DNA of 64,000 bases from Clostridia bacterium. GTDB taxonomy: Bacteria > Bacillota > Clostridia > Christensenellales > Borkfalkiaceae. The first letter of the stretch is position 1. Every line of letters starts with the position of its first letter. Positions 53,754 to 62,774 of this stretch are shown here, piece by piece. The notes beneath the pieces were generated by a model. It ran no database searches. It saw only the letters and a list, made by a program, of their open reading frames with translations, and was not told the origin of the DNA. The DNA is taken from NCBI GenBank assembly GCA_017504165.1, contig JAFVRR010000011.1, positions 269,950-333,949 on the forward strand, written 5' to 3'. Position numbers and translations under genes: made by a program.

Positions 53754-56333
53754 ATGGCAAAATTATCACCAATGATGCAAAAATATTTCGAAACTAAAGA
53801 ATTATACCCTGATTGTATAATTTTTTATAGACTTGGCGACTTTTATGAAATGTTTTTTGAAGACGCTAAAAAAGCATCGAAATTACTAGATTTAACGTTG
53901 ACTGGTAGAGATTGCGGTCTTAGCGAGCGCGCGCCTATGTGCGGCGTACCTTATCACGCTGCCGAAACTTATATTGCTAAACTTGTATCTCTTGGCGAAA
54001 AGGTTGCAATTTGCGAACAACTTGAACAACCACAAAAAGGGGTTAAACTAGTTAAGCGTGACGTCGTTAAAATTGTAACGGCGGGAACTATTACTGAAAA
54101 CGGTTTACTCGACGAAAGAAAAAACAACTTTATTCTTTCCGTTTCTGAAATAGACGATGAAACTTCTATTAGTTGGGCGGACATCACAACAGGCGATTTT
54201 TATTCTATGGTTTTACCTAAAAACTGTGATAAAACCGCTATTTTTGATATGCTTGCAAAAATCAATCCGTCTGAAATTATATGTAACCAAGCGGTTTATC
54301 AAAAATTCTATCAATTAAAGGAAATAACTAGCGGTCAATACCCTAAATTTTCTTTATTTAAAGAATGGGCTTTTAACCCTAATCACGCAGAAACGACCTT
54401 AAAAAACCACTTTAACGTTGCAAATTTAAACGCCTTTGAAATTGAAAACAATAAAATTATTATTTCATCAGCAGGCGCGCTAATCGAATATTTAAACGAA
54501 ACTCAAAAACACGCGCTAATTAACATTAACAAGATCTTAGTTGAAGACGACTCTAAGTATATGAAAATCGACGGAGTTGCTATTAAGAACTTAGAACTTA
54601 TTAAAACAATGCGCGACGGTAAGCGTTACGGCACTTTATTATGGCTATTAGACCATACTGAAACGGCAATGGGCTCAAGAAATTTAACTTCTTGGATTTC
54701 TTCGCCACTTCTTGATAAAGAAAAAATCAATTATCGTCTACAAGGCGTTGAAGAATTATACAAAAATATTTTAATGAAAAACGCCGTAAAAGATATACTT
54801 TCTAATATTCGAGATACAGAAAGATTATCTGGAAAAATTTCTAACAACAATATAACGCCTAAAGATTGCTTACTTTTAGTATCATCTTTAAGCGCTTTTC
54901 CAACTTTAAAGTTTACGTTAAGTGGCGCTACTTCTAAAATTATTAACGATATTAACGATAACATCACAAATTTTGACGACGTTACTTCCATTTTAGAAAA
55001 GGCTATAAACCCAAACTGTCCAACAAATTTAAAAGACGGTGGTTATATTGCCGACGGGTTTGACGCGGAACTTGATAGGCTTAGACTTCTTTCTAAAAAC
55101 TCAAAAAGCACTCTTGATAATATGCTTGAAAAGGAAAGGGAAAAGACGGGCATTAAAAACCTTAAAATCGGTTACAATAAAGTGTTTGGCTACTACCTTG
55201 AAGTAACCAATTCATTTAAAGATAAAGTTCCTTTCGACTATATTAGAAAACAAACTTTAGTAGGCGCGGAAAGGTTTATTACCGAAGAACTTAAAACGCT
55301 AGAAGAAGACCTTTTAACAAGTAAAGAAAGATCTATTGAACTTGAAAGTCAAATTTTTAGTAAAATTAAAGAACTTCTTGCAAGCAACATTAAAAAATTA
55401 CAACGCTCTTCTAAAGCAATTGCCGTATTAGATACTATTTGCGCTTTTGCACACGTTTCCAAAAAGAACAATTACTGTAAACCAACTATCGGCGATTTTG
55501 GTACACCGCTTAAAATCGTAGCGGGTAGACATCCAGTTGTAGAAGAGATATCTAGCGAACAGTTTATTCCTAACGATTCGTTTATTGATACGAATAACGA
55601 TCGTATGCTTATAATTACAGGCCCTAATATGGCGGGTAAATCGACTTATATGCGTCAAGTTGCGCTTATTACGATAATTGCCCATATCGGCTGTTTCGTG
55701 CCCGCTAAATCGGCGGAAATACCGCTTACCGATAGAATTTTTACAAGAGTAGGCGCAAGCGACAATTTAATTTCCGATCAATCGACCTTTATGGTGGAAA
55801 TGAACGAAGTTGCGCTTATATTAAATAAAGCAACAAAAAACAGTTTACTTATCCTTGATGAAGTTGGGCGCGGTACGTCAACTTACGACGGACTTTCTAT
55901 TGCATGGGCGGTTGTTGAATATATAACTAAAAACATAAAAGCAAAAACTTTATTTGCTACGCACTATCACGAACTTTCTGAACTAGAAGGCAGTATTGAA
56001 GGGGTAAAAAATTATAAAGTTACCGTTAAAGAATACAACGGCAACGTTATTTTCTTACGCAAAATTCAAGAAGGTAGCGCAAATAAGAGTTTTGGTATTG
56101 AAGTTGCATCGCTTGCAGGCGTACCAAAAGTCGTTACTGAAAGCGCTAAAAAGATATTAAAACGCCTTGAAAAATCTTCTATTACGGTTTCTACAAAAGT
56201 AGAAGAAACGCCAATAGATAATAACGATTATAACGAACTTATAACAATTTTAAAAGAGAGCGACGTCGATAGTATGTCGCCAAGAGAAGCGCTTGAATTT
56301 TTATACGAATTAAAGGGAAAAGTAGGTAATTAA
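53754..56333 (+). CDS. mutS: DNA mismatch repair protein MutS
   Basis: An 859-residue mismatch-recognition ATPase. The mismatch-binding Phe-x-Glu is in GDFYEMFF near residue 27; Walker A ITGPNMAGKSTYMRQVALI lies near 622, Walker B ILDEVGRGTSTYDGLS follows, and the C-terminal helix-turn-helix is at the end. GGAGAT lies before the ATG, eight bases after miaB. mutL follows one base after the stop. Confidence 0.98.
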   Translation: MAKLSPMMQKYFETKELYPDCIIFYRLGDFYEMFFEDAKKASKLLDLTLTGRDCGLSERAPMCGVPYHAAETYIAKLVSLGEKVAICEQLEQPQKGVKLVKRDVVKIVTAGTITENGLLDERKNNFILSVSEIDDETSISWADITTGDFYSMVLPKNCDKTAIFDMLAKINPSEIICNQAVYQKFYQLKEITSGQYPKFSLFKEWAFNPNHAETTLKNHFNVANLNAFEIENNKIIISSAGALIEYLNETQKHALININKILVEDDSKYMKIDGVAIKNLELIKTMRDGKRYGTLLWLLDHTETAMGSRNLTSWISSPLLDKEKINYRLQGVEELYKNILMKNAVKDILSNIRDTERLSGKISNNNITPKDCLLLVSSLSAFPTLKFTLSGATSKIINDINDNITNFDDVTSILEKAINPNCPTNLKDGGYIADGFDAELDRLRLLSKNSKSTLDNMLEKEREKTGIKNLKIGYNKVFGYYLEVTNSFKDKVPFDYIRKQTLVGAERFITEELKTLEEDLLTSKERSIELESQIFSKIKELLASNIKKLQRSSKAIAVLDTICAFAHVSKKNNYCKPTIGDFGTPLKIVAGRHPVVEEISSEQFIPNDSFIDTNNDRMLIITGPNMAGKSTYMRQVALITIIAHIGCFVPAKSAEIPLTDRIFTRVGASDNLISDQSTFMVEMNEVALILNKATKNSLLILDEVGRGTSTYDGLSIAWAVVEYITKNIKAKTLFATHYHELSELEGSIEGVKNYKVTVKEYNGNVIFLRKIQEGSANKSFGIEVASLAGVPKVVTESAKKILKRLEKSSITVSTKVEETPIDNNDYNELITILKESDVDSMSPREALEFLYELKGKVGN

Positions 56334-56334
56334 T

Positions 56335-58221
56335 ATGTCGATAATTAACCTTTTAGACAAATCGGTTTTCAATAGAATTGCAGCGGGCGAAGTGGTTGAA
56401 AGACCAGCATCTATCGTCAAAGAATTAGTTGAAAACTCTATAGATGCTAAAGCAGATGAAATTTATATTAACGTTGTTAGCGGTGGTAAAGACGTTATTG
56501 AAGTATTTGATAACGGTACGGGTATTTTAAAAGCCGACCTTAAAAAAGCCGTTATGCCACACGCTACGTCTAAAATTTCTAAACCTTCCGACCTTGAAAA
56601 TATTTCAACTTTAGGTTTTAGAGGGGAAGCGTTAGCGTCCATTTCTTCCGTTTCAAAGGTAAGGCTTACTTCTAAAACCGAAGACGAAGAAATCGGTTAT
56701 ACTTTAACGGTTGAAGGGGATAACTTTGGCGAAGTTGAAGAAGCGCCTTGCAATAAAGGTACTTTTTTAACTGTACAAAACGTCTTTTTTAACACCCCTG
56801 CAAGACAAAAATTTTTAAAATCGGATAGATCTGAAGAAAACGAAGTTACAAATACGGTTGCTAGGCTTATTTTAGCAAACCCCGACGTTTCTTTTGAATA
56901 TCAAGTTAATAACGGTACGATTTATCAATCTTACGGCGAGGGTATAGAAGACGCTTTAATTGCCGTTTACGGTCACGATATTATTAGAAATTGCTTTAAA
57001 ATTTCCAATTACGTTCACGGAATTAAAATTGAAGGTTATATCGGAAAACATAATTACACAAAATCTTCAAGATCCTACCAAACGGTTGTTTTAAACGGAA
57101 GATATATTGAAAACCAAACGATACAATCGGCTATTCACAACGCATACTCAGGCTATTTAATGAAGAGAAGGTATCCTTTCTTCGTTATTTATATAACTAT
57201 GCCGTCCGAAATCGTTGACGTTAACGTTACACCAAATAAGTCTGACGTTAGATTTATTGACAATTCTGTTATTTACGGCGCAATTTATTCAACTATTTCT
57301 AAAGTATTAGACGGTACTGACACTGCACTAGACATTTTATCCTCTCCGTTAGACGCGGTGGTAAAATCTCCAGAAGCGGTTAGAAACGAGCCAAAAATTA
57401 ACATTCCTAAAGAAACGCATTTAGTAACTACAACTTCCAATCCTAACACGCAAGAATTCTACCCAAAAGATACCTTTTCAACCAACCCTTACGACTATTC
57501 TTTAATGAGAGAAGACGCTAATATTTTTAACGAAGAAACGCAAAAGGGAAGTGAAATCGAAACTGAAAAAACAGTGGATATCTTTGCAGAAAATAAAAAG
57601 TATATTGAAGAGTTAGAGAAAAAGAAACTTATTCAAGAAGAATTTGAAGAAAATAAACAATTAAAACTAGAATACGTAGGTCAAGTTTTAAGAACGTATT
57701 TAATATTTGAAGGCAACGGAGATATGTATATTATCGACCAACACGCCGCGCACGAAAGGCTTTTGTTTAATAAACTTTTAGGCGCGAAGTTTAACGTTGC
57801 AACTCAACCTCTTTTAGTTCCGTTTATAATCGCTATAAATTCATACGAATACGAAACTATTCTACCTAAAAAGGACTATTTAGAAAGTTTAGGTATCGAT
57901 TTAACTATAAATCCTGGTCAAATTATAATTTATGCTCTTCCGACCGAACTTATCGATATTGATTTAACTGAATTCTTTGGCGAAATTTTTACCGACTACG
58001 AATTAAAAAGAGAAGAAGTGCCTGAAATTATTAAGGAAAAACTTGCTCAAAAAGCCTGCAAAAGCGCAATTAAAGCGGGTATGGACTTATCGCAAAGCGA
58101 AGTTGATTCTTTAGTTAAATTATTAAACGGAAACGTCAACTTAAAATGCCCGCACGGTAGACCAATTGCCGTTAAAATTACTAGAACTGAAATAGACAAG
58201 TGGTTTAAAAGAATAGTATGA
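56335..58221 (+). CDS. mutL: DNA mismatch repair protein MutL
   Basis: A 628-residue protein with a GHKL ATPase N-terminus (VVERPASIVKELVENSIDA; LGFRGEALASISSV) and a C-terminal nicking domain. The endonuclease motif DQHAAHERLLF and the CPHGRP metal motif are both present, so this MutL is a nicking enzyme, as expected where MutH is absent. A low-complexity linker lies at about 340-440. The last four bases overlap miaA. Confidence 0.97.
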   Translation: MSIINLLDKSVFNRIAAGEVVERPASIVKELVENSIDAKADEIYINVVSGGKDVIEVFDNGTGILKADLKKAVMPHATSKISKPSDLENISTLGFRGEALASISSVSKVRLTSKTEDEEIGYTLTVEGDNFGEVEEAPCNKGTFLTVQNVFFNTPARQKFLKSDRSEENEVTNTVARLILANPDVSFEYQVNNGTIYQSYGEGIEDALIAVYGHDIIRNCFKISNYVHGIKIEGYIGKHNYTKSSRSYQTVVLNGRYIENQTIQSAIHNAYSGYLMKRRYPFFVIYITMPSEIVDVNVTPNKSDVRFIDNSVIYGAIYSTISKVLDGTDTALDILSSPLDAVVKSPEAVRNEPKINIPKETHLVTTTSNPNTQEFYPKDTFSTNPYDYSLMREDANIFNEETQKGSEIETEKTVDIFAENKKYIEELEKKKLIQEEFEENKQLKLEYVGQVLRTYLIFEGNGDMYIIDQHAAHERLLFNKLLGAKFNVATQPLLVPFIIAINSYEYETILPKKDYLESLGIDLTINPGQIIIYALPTELIDIDLTEFFGEIFTDYELKREEVPEIIKEKLAQKACKSAIKAGMDLSQSEVDSLVKLLNGNVNLKCPHGRPIAVKITRTEIDKWFKRIV

Positions 58222-59123
58222 GTAACAAAATTTTAATAATATGCGGTGCGACAGGGTCGGGTAAATCTTCGCTTGCAATAAACGTTGCAAAAAAACTAAA
58301 TACTGAAATTATTTCCGCCGACTCACTTGCAATTTACCGCGAGTTAGATATAGGTACGGCAAAACCTACGAAAGAAGAGCAAGCGGAAGTAAAACACCAC
58401 TTAATAGACGTAGTTTCTCCGTTTGAAACATTTTCCGTTTCCGATTACGAAGATATGGCTTTACCGATAATTGACGACCTTTTATCACGTGGCAAAACGC
58501 CTATAATTTGCGGTGGCACGGGCTTTTATATTAATTCCGTACTATATAAATTAAGTTATGGTGGCACGCCCGAAAACTTAGAAGTTAGAAATAAATTTTT
58601 TGAACTTGCTAAAACTGAAGGCGCTGAATACGTCTATAACGAACTTAAAAAAGTAGACGAGGAAACGGCTATAAAACTTCATCAAAACGATTTAGTAAGG
58701 GTTATAAGGGCTTTAGAGATATATTATTCAACGGGCAGGAAGAAGTCTGAGCAAAAGGATAAATTAACCCCAAGATACGACTATACCGCAGTTACAATTG
58801 ACCACGATAGAGAAATCCTTTATTCACGCATTAACGAAAGGGTAGACGTTATGATTAAAAGCGGTTTAATTAAAGAAGTAAAATCATTAATCGATAAAGG
58901 CGTTACTAAAGAAAATCAATGTATGCAAGGCATTGGCTATAAAGAAGTTTACGATGCAATTATATCTAACGACTTTTCCACTTACGTAGACCTTATAAAA
59001 TTAAACTCTCGCCACTATGCGAAAAGGCAAATTACCTTCTTTAAAAAACTTGAAAATCTCAACTATTTAAAGGGAAATTTAGATACTTTAACTGAACAAA
59101 CTATAAATTTATTAAACAAATAA
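58218..59123 (+). CDS. miaA: tRNA dimethylallyltransferase
   Basis: Adds a dimethylallyl group to A37 of tRNAs reading UNN codons, the substrate of MiaB. The 301-residue protein has GATGSGKSSLAI at the nucleotide-binding loop, DSLAIYRELDIGTAKPT, and GGTGFYINSVLY. It ends the operon with a bidirectional terminator; hfq, which often follows, is not present here. Confidence 0.97.
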   Translation: MSNKILIICGATGSGKSSLAINVAKKLNTEIISADSLAIYRELDIGTAKPTKEEQAEVKHHLIDVVSPFETFSVSDYEDMALPIIDDLLSRGKTPIICGGTGFYINSVLYKLSYGGTPENLEVRNKFFELAKTEGAEYVYNELKKVDEETAIKLHQNDLVRVIRALEIYYSTGRKKSEQKDKLTPRYDYTAVTIDHDREILYSRINERVDVMIKSGLIKEVKSLIDKGVTKENQCMQGIGYKEVYDAIISNDFSTYVDLIKLNSRHYAKRQITFFKKLENLNYLKGNLDTLTEQTINLLNK

Positions 59124-59155
59124 GCACTTACGTTCGAAAGTGCTTATTTATTTTA
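59119..59155. terminator. bidirectional terminator between miaA and lexA
   Basis: Stem ATAAGCACTT / AAGTGCTTAT with an eight-base loop, A-rich and T-rich flanks. It lies between convergent genes and its distal part touches the lexA stop. Confidence 0.85.
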
Positions 59156-59746
59156 AAATTTTCTCATAAGTCCAACGACTTGACCTAAAATTAAGGCTTC
59201 GTCTAAAACGATATCTTCCATTAAATCATTTTCGGGGTGGAGGACGATTTTACCGTTTTTAGTAAAAAACCGTTTAACAGTTGCGCTATCGTCAATTAAA
59301 CAAACTACTATATCGCCGTTGCTTGCGGATTCTTGCTTTTTAACGATAATTTTATCTCCGTCAAAAATTCCAGCGTTAATCATAGAATCGCCTTTAACTT
59401 TAAGCATGAAAAGTTCGCTATCCGAAGAAAACTCTTGCGGAAGTGGATAATATCCCTCAAAATTTTCAACCGCCAAAATCGGCGTACCCGCCGTTACCGT
59501 ACCGATTAAGGGAACAGTGATAGGCGTTTCAAACTTACTTTTTATAGATAAAGCACGCTTTTTATCGTCTGCCTTTTCAAGAAGCCCGCGATCTTTAAGT
59601 TTATTTAAATAATAGTGTGCCGTAGCGGTAGATTTAATTTGTAAATCTTTACAAATATCCCTTACCGTTGGTGGAAAACCGTTATTTTCTATATATTTTT
59701 GAATATATAAGTATAATTCATCAAGTTTATTATCAATTTTTCCCAT
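59153..59746 (-). CDS. lexA: LexA repressor
   Basis: SOS regulator of 197 residues. N-terminal winged helix (about 1-65), cleavage site Ala86-Gly87 in GTVTAGTPI, catalytic Ser121 in VKGDSMINAG and Lys158 in ATVKRFF. RecA-ssDNA stimulates its self-cleavage. Its own promoter carries an AAACATTTGTTT palindrome at 59794-59805, consistent with autoregulation. It lies convergent to miaA and divergent from the Cys-rich mini-gene. Confidence 0.97.
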   Translation of the reverse strand: MGKIDNKLDELYLYIQKYIENNGFPPTVRDICKDLQIKSTATAHYYLNKLKDRGLLEKADDKKRALSIKSKFETPITVPLIGTVTAGTPILAVENFEGYYPLPQEFSSDSELFMLKVKGDSMINAGIFDGDKIIVKKQESASNGDIVVCLIDDSATVKRFFTKNGKIVLHPENDLMEDIVLDEALILGQVVGLMRKF

Positions 59747-59766
59747 AATTTACCTATTTTTATTTT

Positions 59767-59795
59767 ATTATAACATGCATTAAGCAAAAATGCAA
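59767..59795 (-). promoter_or_regulatory. promoter of lexA
   Basis: On the - strand TTGCAT (59795-59790), 17-bp spacer, TATAAT (59772-59767), about 20 bases before the ATG. Its -35 box overlaps the SOS-like palindrome. Confidence 0.82.
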
Positions 59796-59805
59796 ACATT
59801 TGTTT
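59794..59805. promoter_or_regulatory. probable SOS box (LexA operator)
   Basis: AAAC-ATTT-GTTT, an inverted repeat of the GAAC-N4-GTTC type found in Firmicutes with A/T outer bases. It overlaps the -35 element of lexA and sits about 22 bases before the divergent promoter at 59828, so LexA could affect both. Confidence 0.6.
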
Positions 59806-59827
59806 AATTTTTTTATATTAAATTTAA

Positions 59828-59856
59828 TTGTAAATTTATAAAAAATGATATATAAT
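59828..59856 (+). promoter_or_regulatory. promoter of the Cys-rich mini-gene and downstream operon
   Basis: TTGTAA (59828-59833), 17-bp spacer, TATAAT (59851-59856). The ATG at 59866 is nine bases after the -10, near the expected start site. Confidence 0.72.
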
Positions 59857-59865
59857 ATAGTTACT

Positions 59866-60033
59866 ATGAAAAAAGAATGTGTTTTATATGATAGAGAGTG
59901 CATAGAATGTGGCGAATGTGAGGTTTGCGATTTAAACCCACTTAAAATTTGTGATAACTGCGGAATGTGTTTAGAAAGCGATTCTGAGTATAACGCTATA
60001 AAAATCACCGCTATCGAAGAAGAAAAAAACTAG
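59866..60033 (+). CDS. Cys-rich mini-protein
   Basis: A 55-residue protein with eight Cys in a regular array: CIECGECEVCDLN then ICDNCGMCL, a double CxxCxxC-like layout that would suit metal or Fe-S binding. It opens MKKECVLYDREC. I start it at 59866, without Shine-Dalgarno, because upstream in-frame ATG 59845 lies inside the promoter region. Gene order lexA / mini-protein / DUF2953-like / gerW is known to me as a recurrent Clostridial pattern only in part. Function unknown. Confidence 0.7.
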   Translation: MKKECVLYDRECIECGECEVCDLNPLKICDNCGMCLESDSEYNAIKITAIEEEKN

Positions 60034-60066
60034 TATTTTTATATAAAAAGCGCGCAAACTTTTTAT

Positions 60067-60615
60067 ATGATTTTGCTTGCAATAATTTTAATTATTATAT
60101 TTTTACCATTATATATTAGCGTTTATCTTTACAACAACAGTAAAGATAAGCGCATTTATTTTGCAATTTATTTGTTTAACGCTATAAAACTTTTAGACGG
60201 ATACACAACGCCACGAAAATTAGGCGGTATTTACATTCACGTCTTTAAAGACAAAGCGTACGTACTTGATATTGAAACTATTAAACGATTAGAAGGTGGT
60301 TCAGTTAACTTTTTTTCGGCAATTACACCTACAAACTTATACTTTTCTTTAGATTTTGGAATAAAAAATGCAAATTTAGTTAGTTTATTACTAATATTAT
60401 TTAATACTTATATAAATTTAGGAAAGTTTATTAAGGATAAATATCCATATTTTAATAGTTACGCAAACTTAAACGTTTATTCTATTGATAAAAACTACTT
60501 ATCATCAAAAATAAGCCTTACTTTTTGTTTTAATATTTTTTGTATACTTGTAAAAATAATTACAAATATTATAAGTAGAGGTGTAAAAAGTGAAAAAAAA
60601 TACTTTAAAACTTGA
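60067..60615 (+). CDS. DUF2953-like membrane protein upstream of gerW
   Basis: A 182-residue protein with an N-terminal membrane helix (1-18), a beta-rich middle (KRIYFAIYLFNAIKLLDGY), and a C-terminal hydrophobic helix near 150-168. The layout and position immediately before gerW fit DUF2953 (YtfI-like) proteins, which accompany ytfJ in spore-formers. It overlaps gerW by 26 bases. No strong Shine-Dalgarno is seen before ATG 60067. Confidence 0.6.
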   Translation: MILLAIILIIIFLPLYISVYLYNNSKDKRIYFAIYLFNAIKLLDGYTTPRKLGGIYIHVFKDKAYVLDIETIKRLEGGSVNFFSAITPTNLYFSLDFGIKNANLVSLLLILFNTYINLGKFIKDKYPYFNSYANLNVYSIDKNYLSSKISLTFCFNIFCILVKIITNIISRGVKSEKKYFKT

Positions 60616-60958
60616 TAGCGTTATATCTAATCAAGTAGAAAAATTAACCGACGTTATAAGCGCAAATTCAATAGTGGGCAACAAAATCGTAACCGACGAC
60701 AAGGTAACTATTATTCCCGTAACAAAAATTATCGTAGGGTACGTTAACGGCGGTGGCGAATACGGAGAAGTTAAACTTTTTAATAAAGAAAAACCGTTTT
60801 TAGGGGGCGGTGGAGCAATCGTTAACGTAAGTCCAAACGGCTTTTTAGTAGTAAAAAACGGCGTAACAAATTTTATAAAAATAGCCGATGATTTTATTGA
60901 AGGCATATTTGATAAAACTACGGCATTCGTTGAAAAGGTAGTAAATGAAAAGAAATAA
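60590..60958 (+). CDS. gerW: spore protein GerW/YtfJ
   Basis: A 122-residue GerW family protein. The hallmark Gly-rich core GYVNGGGEYGEVK and LGGGGAIVNVSPNGFLVV is clear. In Bacillus it is needed for germination of spores through GerA-type receptors. The start is GTG at 60590, preceded by AGAGGTG, inside the 3' end of the DUF2953-like gene. It overlaps dacF by 14 bases. Confidence 0.93.
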   Translation: MKKNTLKLDSVISNQVEKLTDVISANSIVGNKIVTDDKVTIIPVTKIIVGYVNGGGEYGEVKLFNKEKPFLGGGGAIVNVSPNGFLVVKNGVTNFIKIADDFIEGIFDKTTAFVEKVVNEKK

Positions 60959-62003
60959 TATAATCAAATTAATTGCGATAATATCGCTAATTTTAACGAT
61001 TTTTCTATTTGATTTAACACCTGTTAAAGCAAGCACAGTGTCTCAAGCCGAATGCAGTATTGAACTAGATAGTCTAAGGGTTTTATCTAGTAAAAATAAA
61101 GACTTAAAACTGCCAATGGCGTCAACTACTAAAATTTTAACCGCATTAACAGTTATAGAAAATTTTGATTTAAATAAAGTAATCACAGTAGATAAAAAGC
61201 ACACAAATATCGAAGGTAGTAGCGTCTACTTAAAAGAAGGCGAGCATTTAACGGTAAAAGAATTGTTATACGGATTAATGCTACGTAGTGGTAACGACTG
61301 CGCAGAATGTTTAGCGTCTTCAGTTATTAGCCGTGATAAGTTTATTAATTTAATGAATGAAACCGCCTTAAAATGCGGGGCAAAAAACTCTAATTTTGTT
61401 AATCCGCACGGTCTTCACGCCGAAAATCATTATACGACCGCTTATGATTTAGCGCTAATTACTGCAAGGGCAATGAAAAACCCTATATTTAAAGAAATTG
61501 TTTCCACCAAAATGATTAATATTTCTAACGAAACGCAAAATTACGATAGGGTGCTTATAAATAAAAACAAATTACTTTCCTTTTATGAAGGTGCTAACGG
61601 AGTAAAGACAGGGTACACAAAAAAAGCGGGTAGATGTTTAGTATCTTCGGCAAAAAGAAAGGATATGACGGTAATAACCGTAGTTCTCAACAGTCCGCAA
61701 ATGTGGGAAAGAAGTATAGAACTGCTTGACAATAGTTTTCAAGATTACACGCTTACAAAACTTATAGACGTTGGCGAATATAAAGATAAAGTCTTTTTAG
61801 ATAACAATAACAAACCTTTCTTAATCGAAATGCCAAAAGATTTTATTTACCCAATTAAAGAAAGCGAGCGCAACGAGATTGTCTACAAAGTAAACGGCAA
61901 AAGTTTTGAAGATTTTATTAAAAAACCACAAAAAAGCGGTGTTTTTGAAATTTACCTTATAAATGAGTTGATTTTTTCTCAAAATATATTTATTATTAAA
62001 TAA
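60945..62003 (+). CDS. dacF: D-alanyl-D-alanine carboxypeptidase (DacF-type)
   Basis: A 352-residue low-molecular-mass PBP that trims pentapeptides. A signal peptide spans about 1-29 (cut near VKAS-TVS); active-site motifs are MASTTKI (Ser60, Lys63), SGND near 118 and KTGYTKKAG near 223; a C-terminal domain follows. dacF-type enzymes act in spore cortex formation, consistent with the adjoining gerW. It overlaps gerW by 14 bases. Confidence 0.92.
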   Translation: MKRNNIIKLIAIISLILTIFLFDLTPVKASTVSQAECSIELDSLRVLSSKNKDLKLPMASTTKILTALTVIENFDLNKVITVDKKHTNIEGSSVYLKEGEHLTVKELLYGLMLRSGNDCAECLASSVISRDKFINLMNETALKCGAKNSNFVNPHGLHAENHYTTAYDLALITARAMKNPIFKEIVSTKMINISNETQNYDRVLINKNKLLSFYEGANGVKTGYTKKAGRCLVSSAKRKDMTVITVVLNSPQMWERSIELLDNSFQDYTLTKLIDVGEYKDKVFLDNNNKPFLIEMPKDFIYPIKESERNEIVYKVNGKSFEDFIKKPQKSGVFEIYLINELIFSQNIFIIK

Positions 62004-62027
62004 GTAATTATATTTATAGGTGAATTT

Positions 62028-62732
62028 ATGAGAATTAACAAATTTCTTGCCGAATGCGGTGTGGCAAGTAGAAGAAACTGCGATAAACTAATTTCTGAAG
62101 GATTAGTAACTATTAACGGCGTAGTATGCGGTTTAGGCGCTGAAGTCGACGAAAATAGCGACGTTGTTGCAGTTGACGGAAAAAGAATAAATACCGTTAA
62201 AAAGTACTCTTATTATATGATGAACAAGCCAAAAGGGTACGTTTGCACGGTTAAAGACGATAAAGACAGAAAAACGGTTATGGACTTATTGCCACTGTCA
62301 GTTGGTCGTCTTTTCCCAATTGGTAGGCTTGACTACGATAGTGAAGGTTTACTACTTTTTACTAACGACGGTGACCTTTGTAATAGGCTTTTACATCCTT
62401 CTAACGAAATTCCTAAAACTTATCTTGTTAAAATTGAAGGTTATCTTGAAGATACTGCGTTAGATAAGTTGAGAAAAGGCGTTGTGATTGACGGCGTTAA
62501 AACTAAAAAGTGTACTATTAGAATTGTTGACGAAACTAAAACGCACACCAAATACCACGTTACCGTTACAGAAGGTAGAAATAGAGAAATTAGAAAAATG
62601 TTCTTAACCCAAGGTAAAGAAGTTAAATTCTTAAAGAGAATTAAAATAGGCGATTTAGGTCTTGGCAGTCTTAATAGGGGCGACGTAAGAAAATTAACTA
62701 ATGAAGAAGTAGAATACCTTAAAAACGTTTAA
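62028..62732 (+). CDS. pseudouridine synthase of the RsuA/RluB/E/F family
   Basis: A 234-residue enzyme. The N-terminal S4 domain (about 1-58; MRINKFLAECGVASRRNCDK) is followed by the catalytic domain with PIGRLDYDSEGLLLFTNDGD, where the first Asp is catalytic, and NREIRKMF near the end. Single-gene Clostridial homologues usually modify 23S rRNA at position 2605 (RluB). AGGTG precedes the ATG, 24 bases after dacF. Confidence 0.93.
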   Translation: MRINKFLAECGVASRRNCDKLISEGLVTINGVVCGLGAEVDENSDVVAVDGKRINTVKKYSYYMMNKPKGYVCTVKDDKDRKTVMDLLPLSVGRLFPIGRLDYDSEGLLLFTNDGDLCNRLLHPSNEIPKTYLVKIEGYLEDTALDKLRKGVVIDGVKTKKCTIRIVDETKTHTKYHVTVTEGRNREIRKMFLTQGKEVKFLKRIKIGDLGLGSLNRGDVRKLTNEEVEYLKNV

Positions 62733-62772
62733 CCGCTTTACATAGCGCATTAACTTGCGCATTAAGGAGCGG
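62733..62772 (+). other. structured leader covering the ribosome site of the coiled-coil gene
   Basis: CCGCT (62733-62737) can pair with AGCGG (62768-62772), enclosing a second stem GCGC (62745-62748) / GCGC (62757-62760). The outer 3' arm includes part of the AAGGAG site, so the fold could hide it. Confidence 0.4.
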
Positions 62773-62774
62773 AT

